This document shows positions 54,130 through 62,170 of a stretch of DNA of 64,000 nucleotides, in pieces (position 1 is the stretch's first letter; each line of letters opens with the position of its first letter). Below the pieces are notes generated by a model. The model saw nothing but the letters and a program-made list of their open reading frames with translations. It had not been told where the DNA came from and did no database searches. Source of the stretch: DATKZS01 sp035527835 [NCBI: bacterium] (GTDB lineage Bacteria; RBG-13-61-14); contig DATKZS010000196.1 of assembly GCA_035527835.1 (NCBI GenBank), positions 16,419 through 80,418 of the forward strand, in the 5' to 3' direction. Both the position numbers and the translations under genes were made by a program.

Positions 54130-54777
54130 ATGGCCAAGAGCGTTAACCGTCATAAGAAGGCGGAGGGCGAGAAGACGCGGAAGAAGATCCTGCGCGAGTC
54201 CATCCGTCTGTTTGCGCGGCACGGGTTCGCGGGGACGTCGGTGCAGATGATCGCGCGGTCGGCGGGGATCGGCAAGAGCGCGGTGTTCTGGCACTTCGAG
54301 ACCAAGGAGAAGCTTCTGCAGGCGGTGCTGGAGAAGATCATCCGGGACTTCATTACGCAGGTGATAAGCAACTCGCGCGAGACGCGGAGCTTCGACGAGA
54401 AGAGCCTGCTCCACCTGGCGCTGGAGACGGACAAGAAGATCACGCTCCGGGACCTGGCGGGCTCGCGCGCGGTGTTCGCGCTGATGATCGAGAGCGCGAA
54501 CTTCAACAACGAGGCCGCGCCGGTGTTCCGGAACCGCTGGAACCTTTACCGCGGCTTCCTGTCCAACGTAGTGGCCTCGGGCCAGAAGAAGGGGCTGTTC
54601 CGCAAGGACGTGGACGCGAGGTGGGCGGGCATCTTGATCGTGGGCCTGTTAAACGGCGTGTTCTCGCAGTGGTTCGTGGACCCGGAGGCGGTGGACCTGG
54701 CCGAGTCGTATAACGCCATCGCCGCGATGGTGACGGACTGGCTCATGGCGCGGAGTCCGGCAAGCCCTCTTCCATGA
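54130..54777 (+). CDS. TetR-family regulator
   Basis: About 215 residues with HTH at roughly 36-57 (GTSVQMIARSAGIGKSAVFWHFETKEKLL) and a helical effector domain. It probably binds the palindrome just upstream, repressing itself and perhaps the divergent transglutaminase/ABC unit. The ATG at 54130 is preferred over a frame start at 54094 because the latter would include the operator. Effector unknown. Confidence 0.88.
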   Translation: MAKSVNRHKKAEGEKTRKKILRESIRLFARHGFAGTSVQMIARSAGIGKSAVFWHFETKEKLLQAVLEKIIRDFITQVISNSRETRSFDEKSLLHLALETDKKITLRDLAGSRAVFALMIESANFNNEAAPVFRNRWNLYRGFLSNVVASGQKKGLFRKDVDARWAGILIVGLLNGVFSQWFVDPEAVDLAESYNAIAAMVTDWLMARSPASPLP

Positions 54778-54807
54778 TCCCGAGGGGCATGATGGGGCAA
54801 TAAGCGA

Positions 54808-55182
54808 TCAATCCGCCGGTCCGATCGTCCTCTCCACCAGCTCGAGCATCTCGTTGAAGCCGAAGGGCTTGACCAGGTAATTGTCGAAATAGGCGAGGTT
54901 CCGGCCCAGGCTGTCGGGGGCCACCGCGGTGAGCGCGATGATGGGGATGTCCTTCCAGGCGGGGTTTTGGCGGATGACCCGCGCGGCCTCGTCCCCCTTC
55001 ATCTTGGGCATCTCGATGTCCATGATGATCAGGCCGGGCGGGGCGTCGGGGTTTTCCTCGAGGTACTTGACCGCCGCTTTTCCGTGATAGGCGACCTCGA
55101 CCAGGTAGCCCTTCTCGTCCAGCTCGTCATACGCCGCCTGCACCAGGGTCGGGCTGTCGTCAACCAGTAGGATACGCTTCAT
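54808..55182 (-). CDS. Stand-alone receiver-domain response regulator
   Basis: 124 residues, CheY-like: acidic pair Asp8-Asp9, phospho-acceptor Asp55, Thr85, Lys105. No output domain. It is isolated between a convergent TetR gene and a MITE; no kinase is nearby. It shares the fold but little sequence with the receiver at 18418. Confidence 0.88.
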   Translation of the reverse strand: MKRILLVDDSPTLVQAAYDELDEKGYLVEVAYHGKAAVKYLEENPDAPPGLIIMDIEMPKMKGDEAARVIRQNPAWKDIPIIALTAVAPDSLGRNLAYFDNYLVKPFGFNEMLELVERTIGPAD

Positions 55183-55269
55183 GACGCCCTCCTCTCGCGC
55201 CGTTCTCTCCCATGGCTGCCATGTTAGCCCATCCGGCGAGGCGGGTCAATTATTTTTCCCAATCGTTCA

Positions 55270-55529
55270 CAGTGCTGTCCAAAATAAACGGACCGGAGAA
55301 CCGCCAAGGCGCCAAGAGCGCCAAGGATTATTTTTCAACACGATTTTAAGAGGGCTGGGGTGCGAAGGTTTTTTGCTTGGCGCTCCCGTCGGCCGGTCCG
55401 CCAAGCCGGTTGGGGCCAACGCTCCGGAACTGTTCTTTTTCGGGCCGCAAAGAAACATCATGATTTACTTGGCGATCCTTGGCGCTCTTGGCGTCTTGGC
55501 GGTTTTCTTACGGCCTATTTTGGAGAGTG
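55270..55529. mobile_element. 260-bp MITE, copy 1, with 9-bp target duplication
   Basis: Ends CAGTGCTGTCCAAAATA and (reverse complement) CACTCTCCAAAATA, followed inward by complementary CGCCAAGNCGCCAAGAGCG arms. Flanked by AATCGTTCA at 55261-55269 and 55530-55538, a perfect duplication. No transposase is encoded. About 94% identical to 58251-58513. Confidence 0.9.
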
Positions 55530-55552
55530 AATCGTTCAAAAAAATTGGGCGG

Positions 55553-56701
55553 TCATACCCCCCGCTTCAGCACGTCCTTGGCGATGAGGCGGAGCTGGAT
55601 CTGGCTGGTGCCGCCGCCGATCTCGCCGAGCTTGGCGTCGCGGTAATATCGCTCCACGTTGTACTCCTTGATGTAGCCGTATCCGCCGTGGATCTGGACG
55701 GCGTCGGAGGCGGCCTTGACCGCGCCGCGGGAGGCGAAGAGCTTGACGATGGCGGCCTCCCGGTTGATGTCCCGCCCCTCCTGGGCCCGCTTGACCGTGT
55801 AATAGCAGTAGGTGCGGGAGAGTTCGAGGTTCATGGCCATCTCGGCGATCATCTCCTGGATGAGCTGGAACTCGCCGATGGGCTGTCCGAACTGGGTGCG
55901 CTCCTTGACATAGCGGGTGCAGATCTCGAGGCAGGCCTGCATGATGCCGATGCTGGTGGACGCGCCCATGCTGCGTTCCGCGTTCAGGGTCATGAACATC
56001 TCGCGGAAGCCGTTGCCCTCCTGGCCGAGCAGGTTCTTTTTCGGGACCCTCACGTCCTCGAGGAAGACCTCGGAGGTCGGCGAGCAGCGCATGCCCATCT
56101 TGTCGAACTTGGGGCCCACGGTCAGGCCGGGCATGTCGCGCTCCAGGATGAGCTGAATTCCGCCCTCCGCCTTCTTCGTGCCCGGCAGCCGCGCGATCAC
56201 GATGAAGAAGTCGGCGAGCGGTCCGTTGGTGATGAAGGTCTTCTGGCCGCTGACCACGTAATGGTCGCCGTCGGGGCGGGCCGTGGTCTGGAGGGCGAGC
56301 GAGTCGGAGCCGGCGTTGGGCTCGGTGAGCATCCAGCCGGCCAGGCGCTTGCCGGCGATCACGTCGGGCATGTATTTGCGCTTCTGTTCCTCCGTGCCCA
56401 GCATCTCGATGGAGTGCACGAAGTTGAGCGAGCACACGTTGATGCTCATGGCCAGGCCGGGCGCGCCGCGGGCGATTTCCTCCTTGATGATCGCCGTGGT
56501 GAGCAGGTCCGCGCCGGCGCCGCCGTACTCGGGGGAGCTGGTGGGGCCCAGGAATCCGAGCTCGCCCATCTTGCGGTACTGCTCGAGCGGGAAGGCGTTG
56601 TCGCGGTCAATCTCGGCCGCGATGGGCATGATCTCCTGGTCTATGAACCGCCGCACCTGCGCCCGCAGCGCCTCGTGCTCCTGAGTCAGGTATGGATACA
56701 T
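55553..56701 (-). CDS. Acyl-CoA dehydrogenase with displaced catalytic glutamate
   Basis: About 382 residues with the acyl-CoA dehydrogenase fold (MLTEPNAGSDS, VSGQKTFITNG, IHGGYGYIKEY). The usual YEGTS base motif reads IGGGTS (361-366), so Glu is missing there. Glu242 in LNAERSMGAS sits where isovaleryl-CoA and long-chain dehydrogenases place their catalytic base, so activity is likely retained with that geometry. ATG at 56701; the longer frame reads through family C repeat DNA. It starts downstream of that repeat and ends 23 bases from the MITE. Confidence 0.9.
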   Translation of the reverse strand: MYPYLTQEHEALRAQVRRFIDQEIMPIAAEIDRDNAFPLEQYRKMGELGFLGPTSSPEYGGAGADLLTTAIIKEEIARGAPGLAMSINVCSLNFVHSIEMLGTEEQKRKYMPDVIAGKRLAGWMLTEPNAGSDSLALQTTARPDGDHYVVSGQKTFITNGPLADFFIVIARLPGTKKAEGGIQLILERDMPGLTVGPKFDKMGMRCSPTSEVFLEDVRVPKKNLLGQEGNGFREMFMTLNAERSMGASTSIGIMQACLEICTRYVKERTQFGQPIGEFQLIQEMIAEMAMNLELSRTYCYYTVKRAQEGRDINREAAIVKLFASRGAVKAASDAVQIHGGYGYIKEYNVERYYRDAKLGEIGGGTSQIQLRLIAKDVLKRGV

Positions 56702-56735
56702 CCTCTTACCCCCCGGCTTAAAAAAATCGGGCAGG

Positions 56736-56779
56736 CCCGACACTCCTGTCGGGCGGCCGCGGGACAGGGGTGTCCCGCC
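56736..56779. repeat. Palindromic family C repeat
   Basis: CCCGACACTCCTGTCGGG then GGGACAGGGGTGTCCC, matching 29995-30060 in batC. Lies in the 5' flank of the acyl-CoA dehydrogenase. Confidence 0.75.
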
Positions 56780-56930
56780 TACCACGCGAGTTCAATTTTT
56801 CAGGCCATTAGCTTAGCGCGACTTGATGATAAACGCCAAGCCGTCTCCATTTTTCCCTCCGGCGAATAGAGTTGATATAATGCCGGCAGTCGAGAGGCGT
56901 TGATAAAGGCATCCACTCAGAGAGGCGATC

Positions 56931-57905
56931 ATGGGAAATCCGGAGTTGCAGGGAGTGTTCGGCGTGGTGCCCACCCCGCTCACGGAAAAGGGCGAGGTGG
57001 ACGAGCAGGGGCTCGCGCACCTGGTGGTCCATTGCCGGGAGAGCGGGCTGCACGCGGCGGTGATCCTGGGCTCGAACGGCGAGTTCCCGTATTTCACCAC
57101 CGAGGAGAAGCTTAAGGTCCTGGCGGTGGCGGCCCAGGCCGCGCAGGGCAAGCTTCCGCTGATCGCGGGGGCGTCGGCGTTCTCGACGCGGGAGGCCGTG
57201 CTCCTGGCCCGGGCGGCGCGCTCGGCCGGGTATCACGCGGTGCTGGCCGCGCTCAACGTGTATTTCCAGCTCGGGCTCGAGGCGGTGAAGGAACACTTCG
57301 AGGCGCTGGCCGACGAGGGCGGCCTGCCCGTCATCTTTTATTATTTCCCCGAGGTCACCGGGCTGATGCTGGCGCCGGACGAGATCGCGGAGCTGGCCGC
57401 GCTCCCCGGCATCCATGGCGCCAAGATCACGGTCATGAGCCACACGTTTATCAAGCGCATCGTCAAGCTTACGCGCACGAAGCTGTGGGCCGTGTTCGCG
57501 GGCAGCTCGTTCCTGATGGAGGACACGCTGAAGATGGGGGGCGCCGGCGTGATCTGCCCGATCCCGCTGATCGCGCCCAAGGACTGCCTGGACCTCTATC
57601 AGGCCATGGGCAATGGCAAGTTCAGCGAGGCGCAGGAGCTGCCGAACAAGCTGTTGGGCGCGCTGCCGCTGTTCACCGAGATTGACATGCCGGGCAAGGT
57701 CGCGAGCGCCTGGTTCAAGGCCATGCAGAGAAAGCCCTATCTTGGTCCGCCCGACCGGCCCGTGTCCAGCGTGGTGATGGTCAAGGAAGCGCTCAGGCTG
57801 CAGGGCCATCCCATCACGTCGGTGGTGCGCGGGCCCAATCAGCAGATTACCAAGGAGAGGTCCAAGCTCGTGAAGAAGACGCTCAAGGAGCAGGGGTGGC
57901 TGTAG
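56931..57905 (+). CDS. DapA-family aldolase/lyase
   Basis: 324 residues forming a DHDPS/N-acetylneuraminate lyase barrel: VPTPLTEKGEVDE, GSNGEFPYFTTEEK (in place of GTTGE), Tyr137-Tyr138 in FYYFPE, and Schiff-base Lys165 in GAKITVMS. True DapA usually has an arginine (RxxxxLSG) late in the chain that I cannot find, so another alpha-keto acid aldolase role (e.g. sugar-acid or hydroxyproline pathway) is more likely than lysine synthesis. GAGAGGCG precedes the ATG. Confidence 0.85.
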   Translation: MGNPELQGVFGVVPTPLTEKGEVDEQGLAHLVVHCRESGLHAAVILGSNGEFPYFTTEEKLKVLAVAAQAAQGKLPLIAGASAFSTREAVLLARAARSAGYHAVLAALNVYFQLGLEAVKEHFEALADEGGLPVIFYYFPEVTGLMLAPDEIAELAALPGIHGAKITVMSHTFIKRIVKLTRTKLWAVFAGSSFLMEDTLKMGGAGVICPIPLIAPKDCLDLYQAMGNGKFSEAQELPNKLLGALPLFTEIDMPGKVASAWFKAMQRKPYLGPPDRPVSSVVMVKEALRLQGHPITSVVRGPNQQITKERSKLVKKTLKEQGWL

Positions 57906-57920
57906 GGGAAATGATGAATT

Positions 57921-58202
57921 ATGAATGATGAATGCGGAAGGAAAAAGGATAAAGACGAGGATGGGCTGTGGTACTTTCAACTGCCGCACGAGAAGATCGT
58001 GGAGCTGATTCACATATTGGAGGGGTACGAGGGATTCGCGGCGCCCAGGGTGCTGGACAAGGAGCGGGGGATCGTGGAGCTGCTGGTCGCGCCCGACCTG
58101 GCCCGGGAGCTGGAAGCGGTCATCGCGGACCTGGCGAGCTGCTTCCCCATCGCGCGCATCCCCCGGCCGGAGCGCGTGAAGACGATCGCGGATGATGAAT
58201 AG
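57921..58202 (+). CDS. DUF4911 small protein
   Basis: About 93 residues matching DUF4911: WYFQLPHEKIVELIHILEGYEG then RVLDKERGIVELLVAPDL and a helical end. Function unknown; the family is a small single-domain protein. The start codon lies in a tandem ATGAATGATGAAT-type short repeat (57908-57935), so the native N-terminus may have been altered. It sits 15 bases after the DapA-family gene. Confidence 0.72.
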   Translation: MNDECGRKKDKDEDGLWYFQLPHEKIVELIHILEGYEGFAAPRVLDKERGIVELLVAPDLARELEAVIADLASCFPIARIPRPERVKTIADDE

Positions 58203-58220
58203 GCCGCGCAGAAAATACTT

Positions 58221-58575
58221 TCGACAGGATTAACGGGATTTACAGGATGTCAGTGCTGTCCAAAATAAACGGACCGGAGAACCGCCAAGACGCCAAGAGC
58301 GCCAAGGATTATTTTTTAACACGATTTTAAGAAGGCTTGAGTGCGAATGTTTCTGGCTTGGCGCTCCCGTCGGCCGGTCCGCCAAGCCGGTTGGAGCCAA
58401 CGCTCCGGAGCTGTTCTTTGCCGGGCCGCCAAGAAACATCAGGTTTTACTTGGCGATCCTTGGCGCTCTTGGCGTCTTGGCGGTTTTCTTACGGCCTATT
58501 TTGGACAAGAGTGACAGGATGTGCAGAATACGGCTCTTGATCTTTCATCCCGTGAATCCTGTCTGAAAAAATTAT
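58221..58575. repeat. ACAGGATTNACGGGAT hairpin split by a MITE
   Basis: Left arm GACAGGATTAACGGGAT at 58222-58239 and right arm ATCCCGTGAATCCTGTC at about 58549-58565 would pair with one mismatch if the MITE between were removed. With the MITE it accounts for nearly all of the gene-free stretch 58203-58633. Confidence 0.85.
58251..58513. mobile_element. 263-bp MITE, copy 2, with 9-bp target duplication
   Basis: Ends CAGTGCTGTCCAAAATA and CACTCTTGTCCAAAATA (inverted), perfect flanking duplication ACAGGATGT at 58242-58250 and 58514-58522. It is inserted into an older ACAGGAT hairpin. Same element as 55270-55529. Confidence 0.9.
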
Positions 58576-58633
58576 TATGATTTCTGGTCGCGGCCATGCG
58601 GCATGAGGAGCTATCGGGAGGTATTCTTGACGC

Positions 58634-60040
58634 ATGAACAATAAAATCTTACTCCATCAGGTTGACGTTTCCCGCGTTTTGCGAAAGGCGCTGTCGCGGG
58701 GCGGGGAGTTCGCGGACATTTTCGCGCAGGAGACGGTGAGCACGCTGATCGAGGTGGAAGCCCGGCGCGTTGACAAGCTGGTGCAGGGGCGGCGCTCGGG
58801 CGCGGGCGTGCGCGTGCTGCAATCGAACCGCACCGCTTACAGCTACACCGACGTGATCTTGGACCGCGCCCTCATGGAGTGCTCGTCTTTTGCCGCGGCC
58901 GCCGTGCATCGGGAAAACGGCAAGGGAAGGATCAAGGCGGGCGGCCGCTGGAAAAATTTCCGGATGCCCGTGGCCGAGAGCCCGGACGGGGTGGGCGTCG
59001 AGGACAAGCTCGCGCTGATGTGGCGGGCGGAGCGCGCGGCCCGGAAGGCCGACCGCCGCATCCGCCAGGTCAAGGTGATTTACTCCGACGGATCGCGCCG
59101 GATCGCGGTGGCCAACAGCGAGGGCCTGCGCGCCGCGGACCAGGTGACCCGCATCATCTTCTACGTGATCGCGGTGGCGGCGGACGATGCCGGCATCCAG
59201 GTGGGTCACGAGTCGCTGGGCGGGACCACGGGCCTGGAGATGTTCAACGAGCTCTCGGTGGAGGAGGTCGCGCTCTTGGCGGCTAGGCGGGCGGTGCGCA
59301 ACCTTAAGGCGCGGCCGGCGCCGGCCGGGACCATGCCGGTGGTGCTGGCGGCCCAGGCGGGCGGGACCATGATCCACGAGGCCGTGGGCCACGGCCTGGA
59401 AGCGGACCTGGCCGAGGAAGGCCTCTCGGTCTATGCGGGACGAGTGGGCGAGCGGATCGCGTCGCCGCTCGTCACCGTGCTCGACGACGCCACCATCCCC
59501 GGCAAGCGCGGGTCGTTCTCCATTGACGACGAGGGCACGCCCGCCCAGCGCACGGTGCTGGTGGACCGCGGCGTGCTCAAGGGCTATTTGTACGACCGCC
59601 GCCTCGCCATGAAGACGGGGAACAAAAGCACCGGGAACGGCCGGCGCGAGTCGTACGGGTCTCCTCCCATCGTGCGCATGACCAACACCATGATCGCGCC
59701 GGGCGAGACGCCGCCCGCAAAGATTATCCGCTCCGTCGAGCGCGGGCTCTTGGTCAAGCGCATGGGCGGGGGCGAGGTCAACACCGTGAACGGCGACTTC
59801 GTGTTCGAGGTCGAGGAAGGCTTCATGATCGAGAAGGGAAAGCAGGGCGAGCCGGTGCGCGGCGCCACGCTGACCGGCAACGGCCCGGCCGTGCTCAAAG
59901 AAATTGACATGGTCGGCTCGGACCTCGGCTTCGGCATCGGCACCTGCGGCAAGGACGGCCAGGGCGTCCCCGTCGCCGATGCCCAGCCGACGCTGCGCAT
60001 CCCGGAGATCGTGGTGGGGGGAAGGGTGGAGAAGCGCTAA
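58634..60040 (+). CDS. tldD: TldD-type metalloprotease
   Basis: 468 residues of the TldD/PmbA family with zinc motif HEAVGHGLEAD (His248, Glu249, His253) and a later conserved GGGEVNTVNGDFVFEV. TldD normally pairs with TldE (PmbA) to degrade unfolded peptides, process microcin-type peptides or remove CcdA; no tldE gene is adjacent. GGGAGGT lies 11 bases before the ATG. A GCGGCGG/CCGCCGC hairpin follows the stop without a T tract. Confidence 0.9.
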   Translation: MNNKILLHQVDVSRVLRKALSRGGEFADIFAQETVSTLIEVEARRVDKLVQGRRSGAGVRVLQSNRTAYSYTDVILDRALMECSSFAAAAVHRENGKGRIKAGGRWKNFRMPVAESPDGVGVEDKLALMWRAERAARKADRRIRQVKVIYSDGSRRIAVANSEGLRAADQVTRIIFYVIAVAADDAGIQVGHESLGGTTGLEMFNELSVEEVALLAARRAVRNLKARPAPAGTMPVVLAAQAGGTMIHEAVGHGLEADLAEEGLSVYAGRVGERIASPLVTVLDDATIPGKRGSFSIDDEGTPAQRTVLVDRGVLKGYLYDRRLAMKTGNKSTGNGRRESYGSPPIVRMTNTMIAPGETPPAKIIRSVERGLLVKRMGGGEVNTVNGDFVFEVEEGFMIEKGKQGEPVRGATLTGNGPAVLKEIDMVGSDLGFGIGTCGKDGQGVPVADAQPTLRIPEIVVGGRVEKR

Positions 60041-60117
60041 TCAGCGGCGGCTAAAATTTCCGCCGCGAAACATTAGGTTTTACTTCAGACTTCTTCTTCC
60101 TCGATCTCGGCCATTTT

Positions 60118-60417
60118 CTAGAGGTGCTTTAATAATCCGATGCGTAGAGGCTTGCTGCCGTGGACGGGAACGGACAGACGCACGATGCTTCCCGACTTGC
60201 CGTAAATATGATGGCTTCCGAGCCTCTTGCAAAATGTAGCGCCGCCATCTTGGCGGCAAAAACAGGCACCAGTAATATTAGGGGGTTACGTTGCCGGCAA
60301 GATGCCGGCGCTACCCCCCGGAATCTTTTTGCAAGAGGCTCTTCCGTTAATGCGTTTCAAGGTCCAACCGTGGCGTTCAAGGATTTTGCAAAGTTCCTTG
60401 CCCGTAACTGACTTCAT
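60118..60417 (-). pseudogene. hicA: hicA toxin gene disrupted by a MITE
   Basis: On the minus strand the frame starts at 60417 (ATGA overlap with hicB) and reads MKSVTGKELCKILERHGW then TLKRING, as in HicA. At that point 126 bp of insert (120-bp element plus duplication) interrupt; a TAA in the insert ends the product after about 43 residues. Beyond the insert the frame resumes with GSHHIYGKSG and ends at 60118. Removing the insert restores a normal 57-residue HicA. The catalytic His of GSHHIY is lost, so the toxin is inactive. Confidence 0.88.
60221..60340. mobile_element. 120-bp MITE inside hicA, with 6-bp target duplication
   Basis: Terminal inverted repeats AGCCTCTTGCAAAA, flanked by CTTCCG at 60215-60220 and 60341-60346. 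Inner arms are GTAGCGCCGCCATCTTGGCG and its complement type GTAGCGCCGGCATCTTGCC, related to the repeat at 21468. No coding capacity. Different from the 260-bp MITE. Confidence 0.88.
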
Positions 60418-60617
60418 ATGGCGATTTCCACAATCTGATCCGTACCGGCGCTTGTAATGTCTTTAACGTCAACGGAGAGGCATCCTTCCACGGCTTCATG
60501 GAGATTTTTGAGCAGTTCCTCGAAGGTGTCTCCTTCAGTGGCGCATCCGGGAATGGCCGGCACTTCCGCCCAATAGCCCCCCTCTTCCGCCTTATGGACC
60601 ACGACTTTTATTTTCAT
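60414..60617 (-). CDS. hicB: HicB-type antitoxin
   Basis: About 67 residues: IKVVVHKAEEGGYWAEVPAIPGCATEGDTFEELLKNL, read in parts, is the partial RNase-H-like HicB fold; no extra DNA-binding domain. The start at 60617 follows GAGGGGG. The stop overlaps the start of the broken hicA. The intact antitoxin therefore survives without a working cognate toxin. Confidence 0.87.
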   Translation of the reverse strand: MKIKVVVHKAEEGGYWAEVPAIPGCATEGDTFEELLKNLHEAVEGCLSVDVKDITSAGTDQIVEIAI

Positions 60618-60655
60618 TTGTGTGTCCCCCTCTCCGCCCTGGTTCGATACCAACC

Positions 60656-60684
60656 ATGATAGCCTATCGGCAAGGCCGCATCAA
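60656..60684 (-). promoter_or_regulatory. Possible promoter for hicB-hicA (first locus)
   Basis: Minus strand TTGATG, 17-bp spacer, TATCAT, about 40 bases before the hicB start. Confidence 0.4.
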
Positions 60685-60688
60685 TTCC

Positions 60689-61759
60689 TCACTCAATCAT
60701 GCCCGGGGCCTTGAGGATTACGTTCTGGTTGGACGGCCGGCCGCTCCCCAGCACGCGGTAGGCGTTGATGATGATCCGGCAGCCGCCGGCGGACAGCTCC
60801 AGCGTTGACTTGATGCCGTTGTGATGCCTGCGCTCGGCGTTACGCTCGCAGGAGGCGATGGCCGCGACCAAAGAAACCGCGGGCTTCTGGCCCAACTTGT
60901 CTTTCATATCGCGCGCCCAGTAAACCAGGTCCCCCTCATCCCCCTCGGAGAACTCCCATCCCCGGTTCGTCTCCAGATCGGACAGGGTGTCGTAAGCGTG
61001 GGAATGAAACTCGCCGATCAGCTCATAGGCCGGAAAGAGCGACTGGGTGGCCTGCATCAACGCCTTGATGCTCCGCTCGCTCCTGATCACCCACGTGGAT
61101 TTCGAGTGGGCGGACAACTGCGGCTGGCAGCGCATGATGTTGACCAGGGAATTCGAGCGCGGCCCCCTGCCCTTCCCGGCCTCCCGGACGCTCCGCATGC
61201 CCAGGCAGATGCCATACACTTCATAGGCCTTGTATTTCCCTCCGACCTTGCGCGTGCGCAGGTATCCCTCCATCACCGGGATCAACAGGTCCTCGATGGC
61301 CTTGGTCTCCAGGATCACCTCCCGCTGCGTGAACTGCTCCTCCAACTCGTCGTGCCAGTCGGCATCGAGAAACAACTCCTCGAAGATGCCGTAGATCAAG
61401 TCGAAATCGCAGGAGCAGCGCCGCGCGAGCTTGTGAATGTAGTTCCATTCCGAGTCGCGCACCTTCCAGCGCCGCCGGGCCTTGGCCTCCGACTGCCGGT
61501 ACAGATACCGCGCGCACAGGGCCTTGTGCACGTTGCTCTCGGCCACGAGCGCGGCCATTAAGTCATCCAGCAGCTTGATCAGTCCCGGGATCCGGCTCCT
61601 CATCAAGAACGCGCCCGATTCATCGTCCGCGCCCGCGGTCACGATCAAATGGCACAGCGCGCCCAGAAATGAGGCGTGCCGGTCCTCATCGCCGCCCAGC
61701 CGCTCATTGAGCAACTCCTCGATCCGCGTGGCCAGCCTGATCCAATTTAGAGAGGGCAT
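60689..61759 (-). CDS. Candidate JAMM/MPN metalloprotease with N-terminal helical domain
   Basis: About 356 residues. The first ~165 are helical (LLNERLGG, IPGLIKLLDDLMAAL, WNYIHKLARRCSCDFDLIY), no family recognised. From about 170 a JAMM-like zinc motif can be assembled: Glu180 in YEVYGICLG, His252 and His254 in IGEFHSHAYD, and Ser271-x2-Asp274 in FSEGD. The gap from the second His to Ser is 16 residues, longer than the usual 7 or so. JAMM proteins are isopeptidases or peptidases. The ATG at 61759 has AAAGGA six bases upstream. Flanked by two HicAB loci. Confidence 0.6.
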   Translation of the reverse strand: MPSLNWIRLATRIEELLNERLGGDEDRHASFLGALCHLIVTAGADDESGAFLMRSRIPGLIKLLDDLMAALVAESNVHKALCARYLYRQSEAKARRRWKVRDSEWNYIHKLARRCSCDFDLIYGIFEELFLDADWHDELEEQFTQREVILETKAIEDLLIPVMEGYLRTRKVGGKYKAYEVYGICLGMRSVREAGKGRGPRSNSLVNIMRCQPQLSAHSKSTWVIRSERSIKALMQATQSLFPAYELIGEFHSHAYDTLSDLETNRGWEFSEGDEGDLVYWARDMKDKLGQKPAVSLVAAIASCERNAERRHHNGIKSTLELSAGGCRIIINAYRVLGSGRPSNQNVILKAPGMIE

Positions 61760-61900
61760 TACGGGTCCTTTCATACTCAAGCCCGATTCATCGGGCTTTT
61801 CCGCGGCAGCGGTCATTCAAGAAGTGTAATATCTTTTCACGTCGCGGTACGCGAGGAATACAAGAAGCGGAATCTCATGACCTGAATGCAGTCCGGCCGA

Positions 61901-62161
61901 TCATTTAGCTTTGTTCTCTTCCAGCAATCTCAATATCCCCCGGCGGCCAAGCCCGGTTTGCTTGGGCCCTAATATCGCCCGCAAGGTGCCCTCGGGCAGG
62001 GGCCTGCTCTTGTTGGGGACAACGGTTACGCGCGTCTCGCCGCTGGGGAAGGTCTTGTGAAAAGACGCGCCGTGCCTGGTGAAGCGCCCCTTGATCCAGC
62101 CGTCTTGTTCGAGCAGCTTCATGAGTTGTACGCCGCTCAAGGCGGGAAGTTTTCCCGACAC
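61901..62161 (-). CDS. hicA: HicA-like mRNA interferase toxin
   Basis: 86 residues: LPALSGVQLMKLLEQDGWIKGR, then RHGASFHKTFPSGETRVTVVPNKSRPLPEGTLRAIL in parts. The basic strand, the catalytic His region (RHGASFHK) and the leucine-rich helix match the HicA/YcfA double-stranded-RNA-binding-like fold, with a longer C-terminus than usual. Downstream of a hicB with a nine-base gap; intact, unlike the first locus. Confidence 0.82.
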   Translation of the reverse strand: MSGKLPALSGVQLMKLLEQDGWIKGRFTRHGASFHKTFPSGETRVTVVPNKSRPLPEGTLRAILGPKQTGLGRRGILRLLEENKAK

Positions 62162-62170
62162 GCCGCTTTC

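Noticed and set aside
55181-56869. 562-codon plus-strand frame
   Set aside because: Runs through a MITE and opposite an acyl-CoA dehydrogenase; chimeric and without domain support.
60044-60070. GCGGCGG/CCGCCGC hairpin after tldD as a terminator
   Set aside because: The stem is followed by GAAACATTAGG rather than a T tract, so intrinsic termination is not supported.
60160-60411. 83-codon plus-strand open frame
   Set aside because: It reads antisense through the broken hicA and the MITE; the minus-strand HicA homology on both sides of the insert is decisive.
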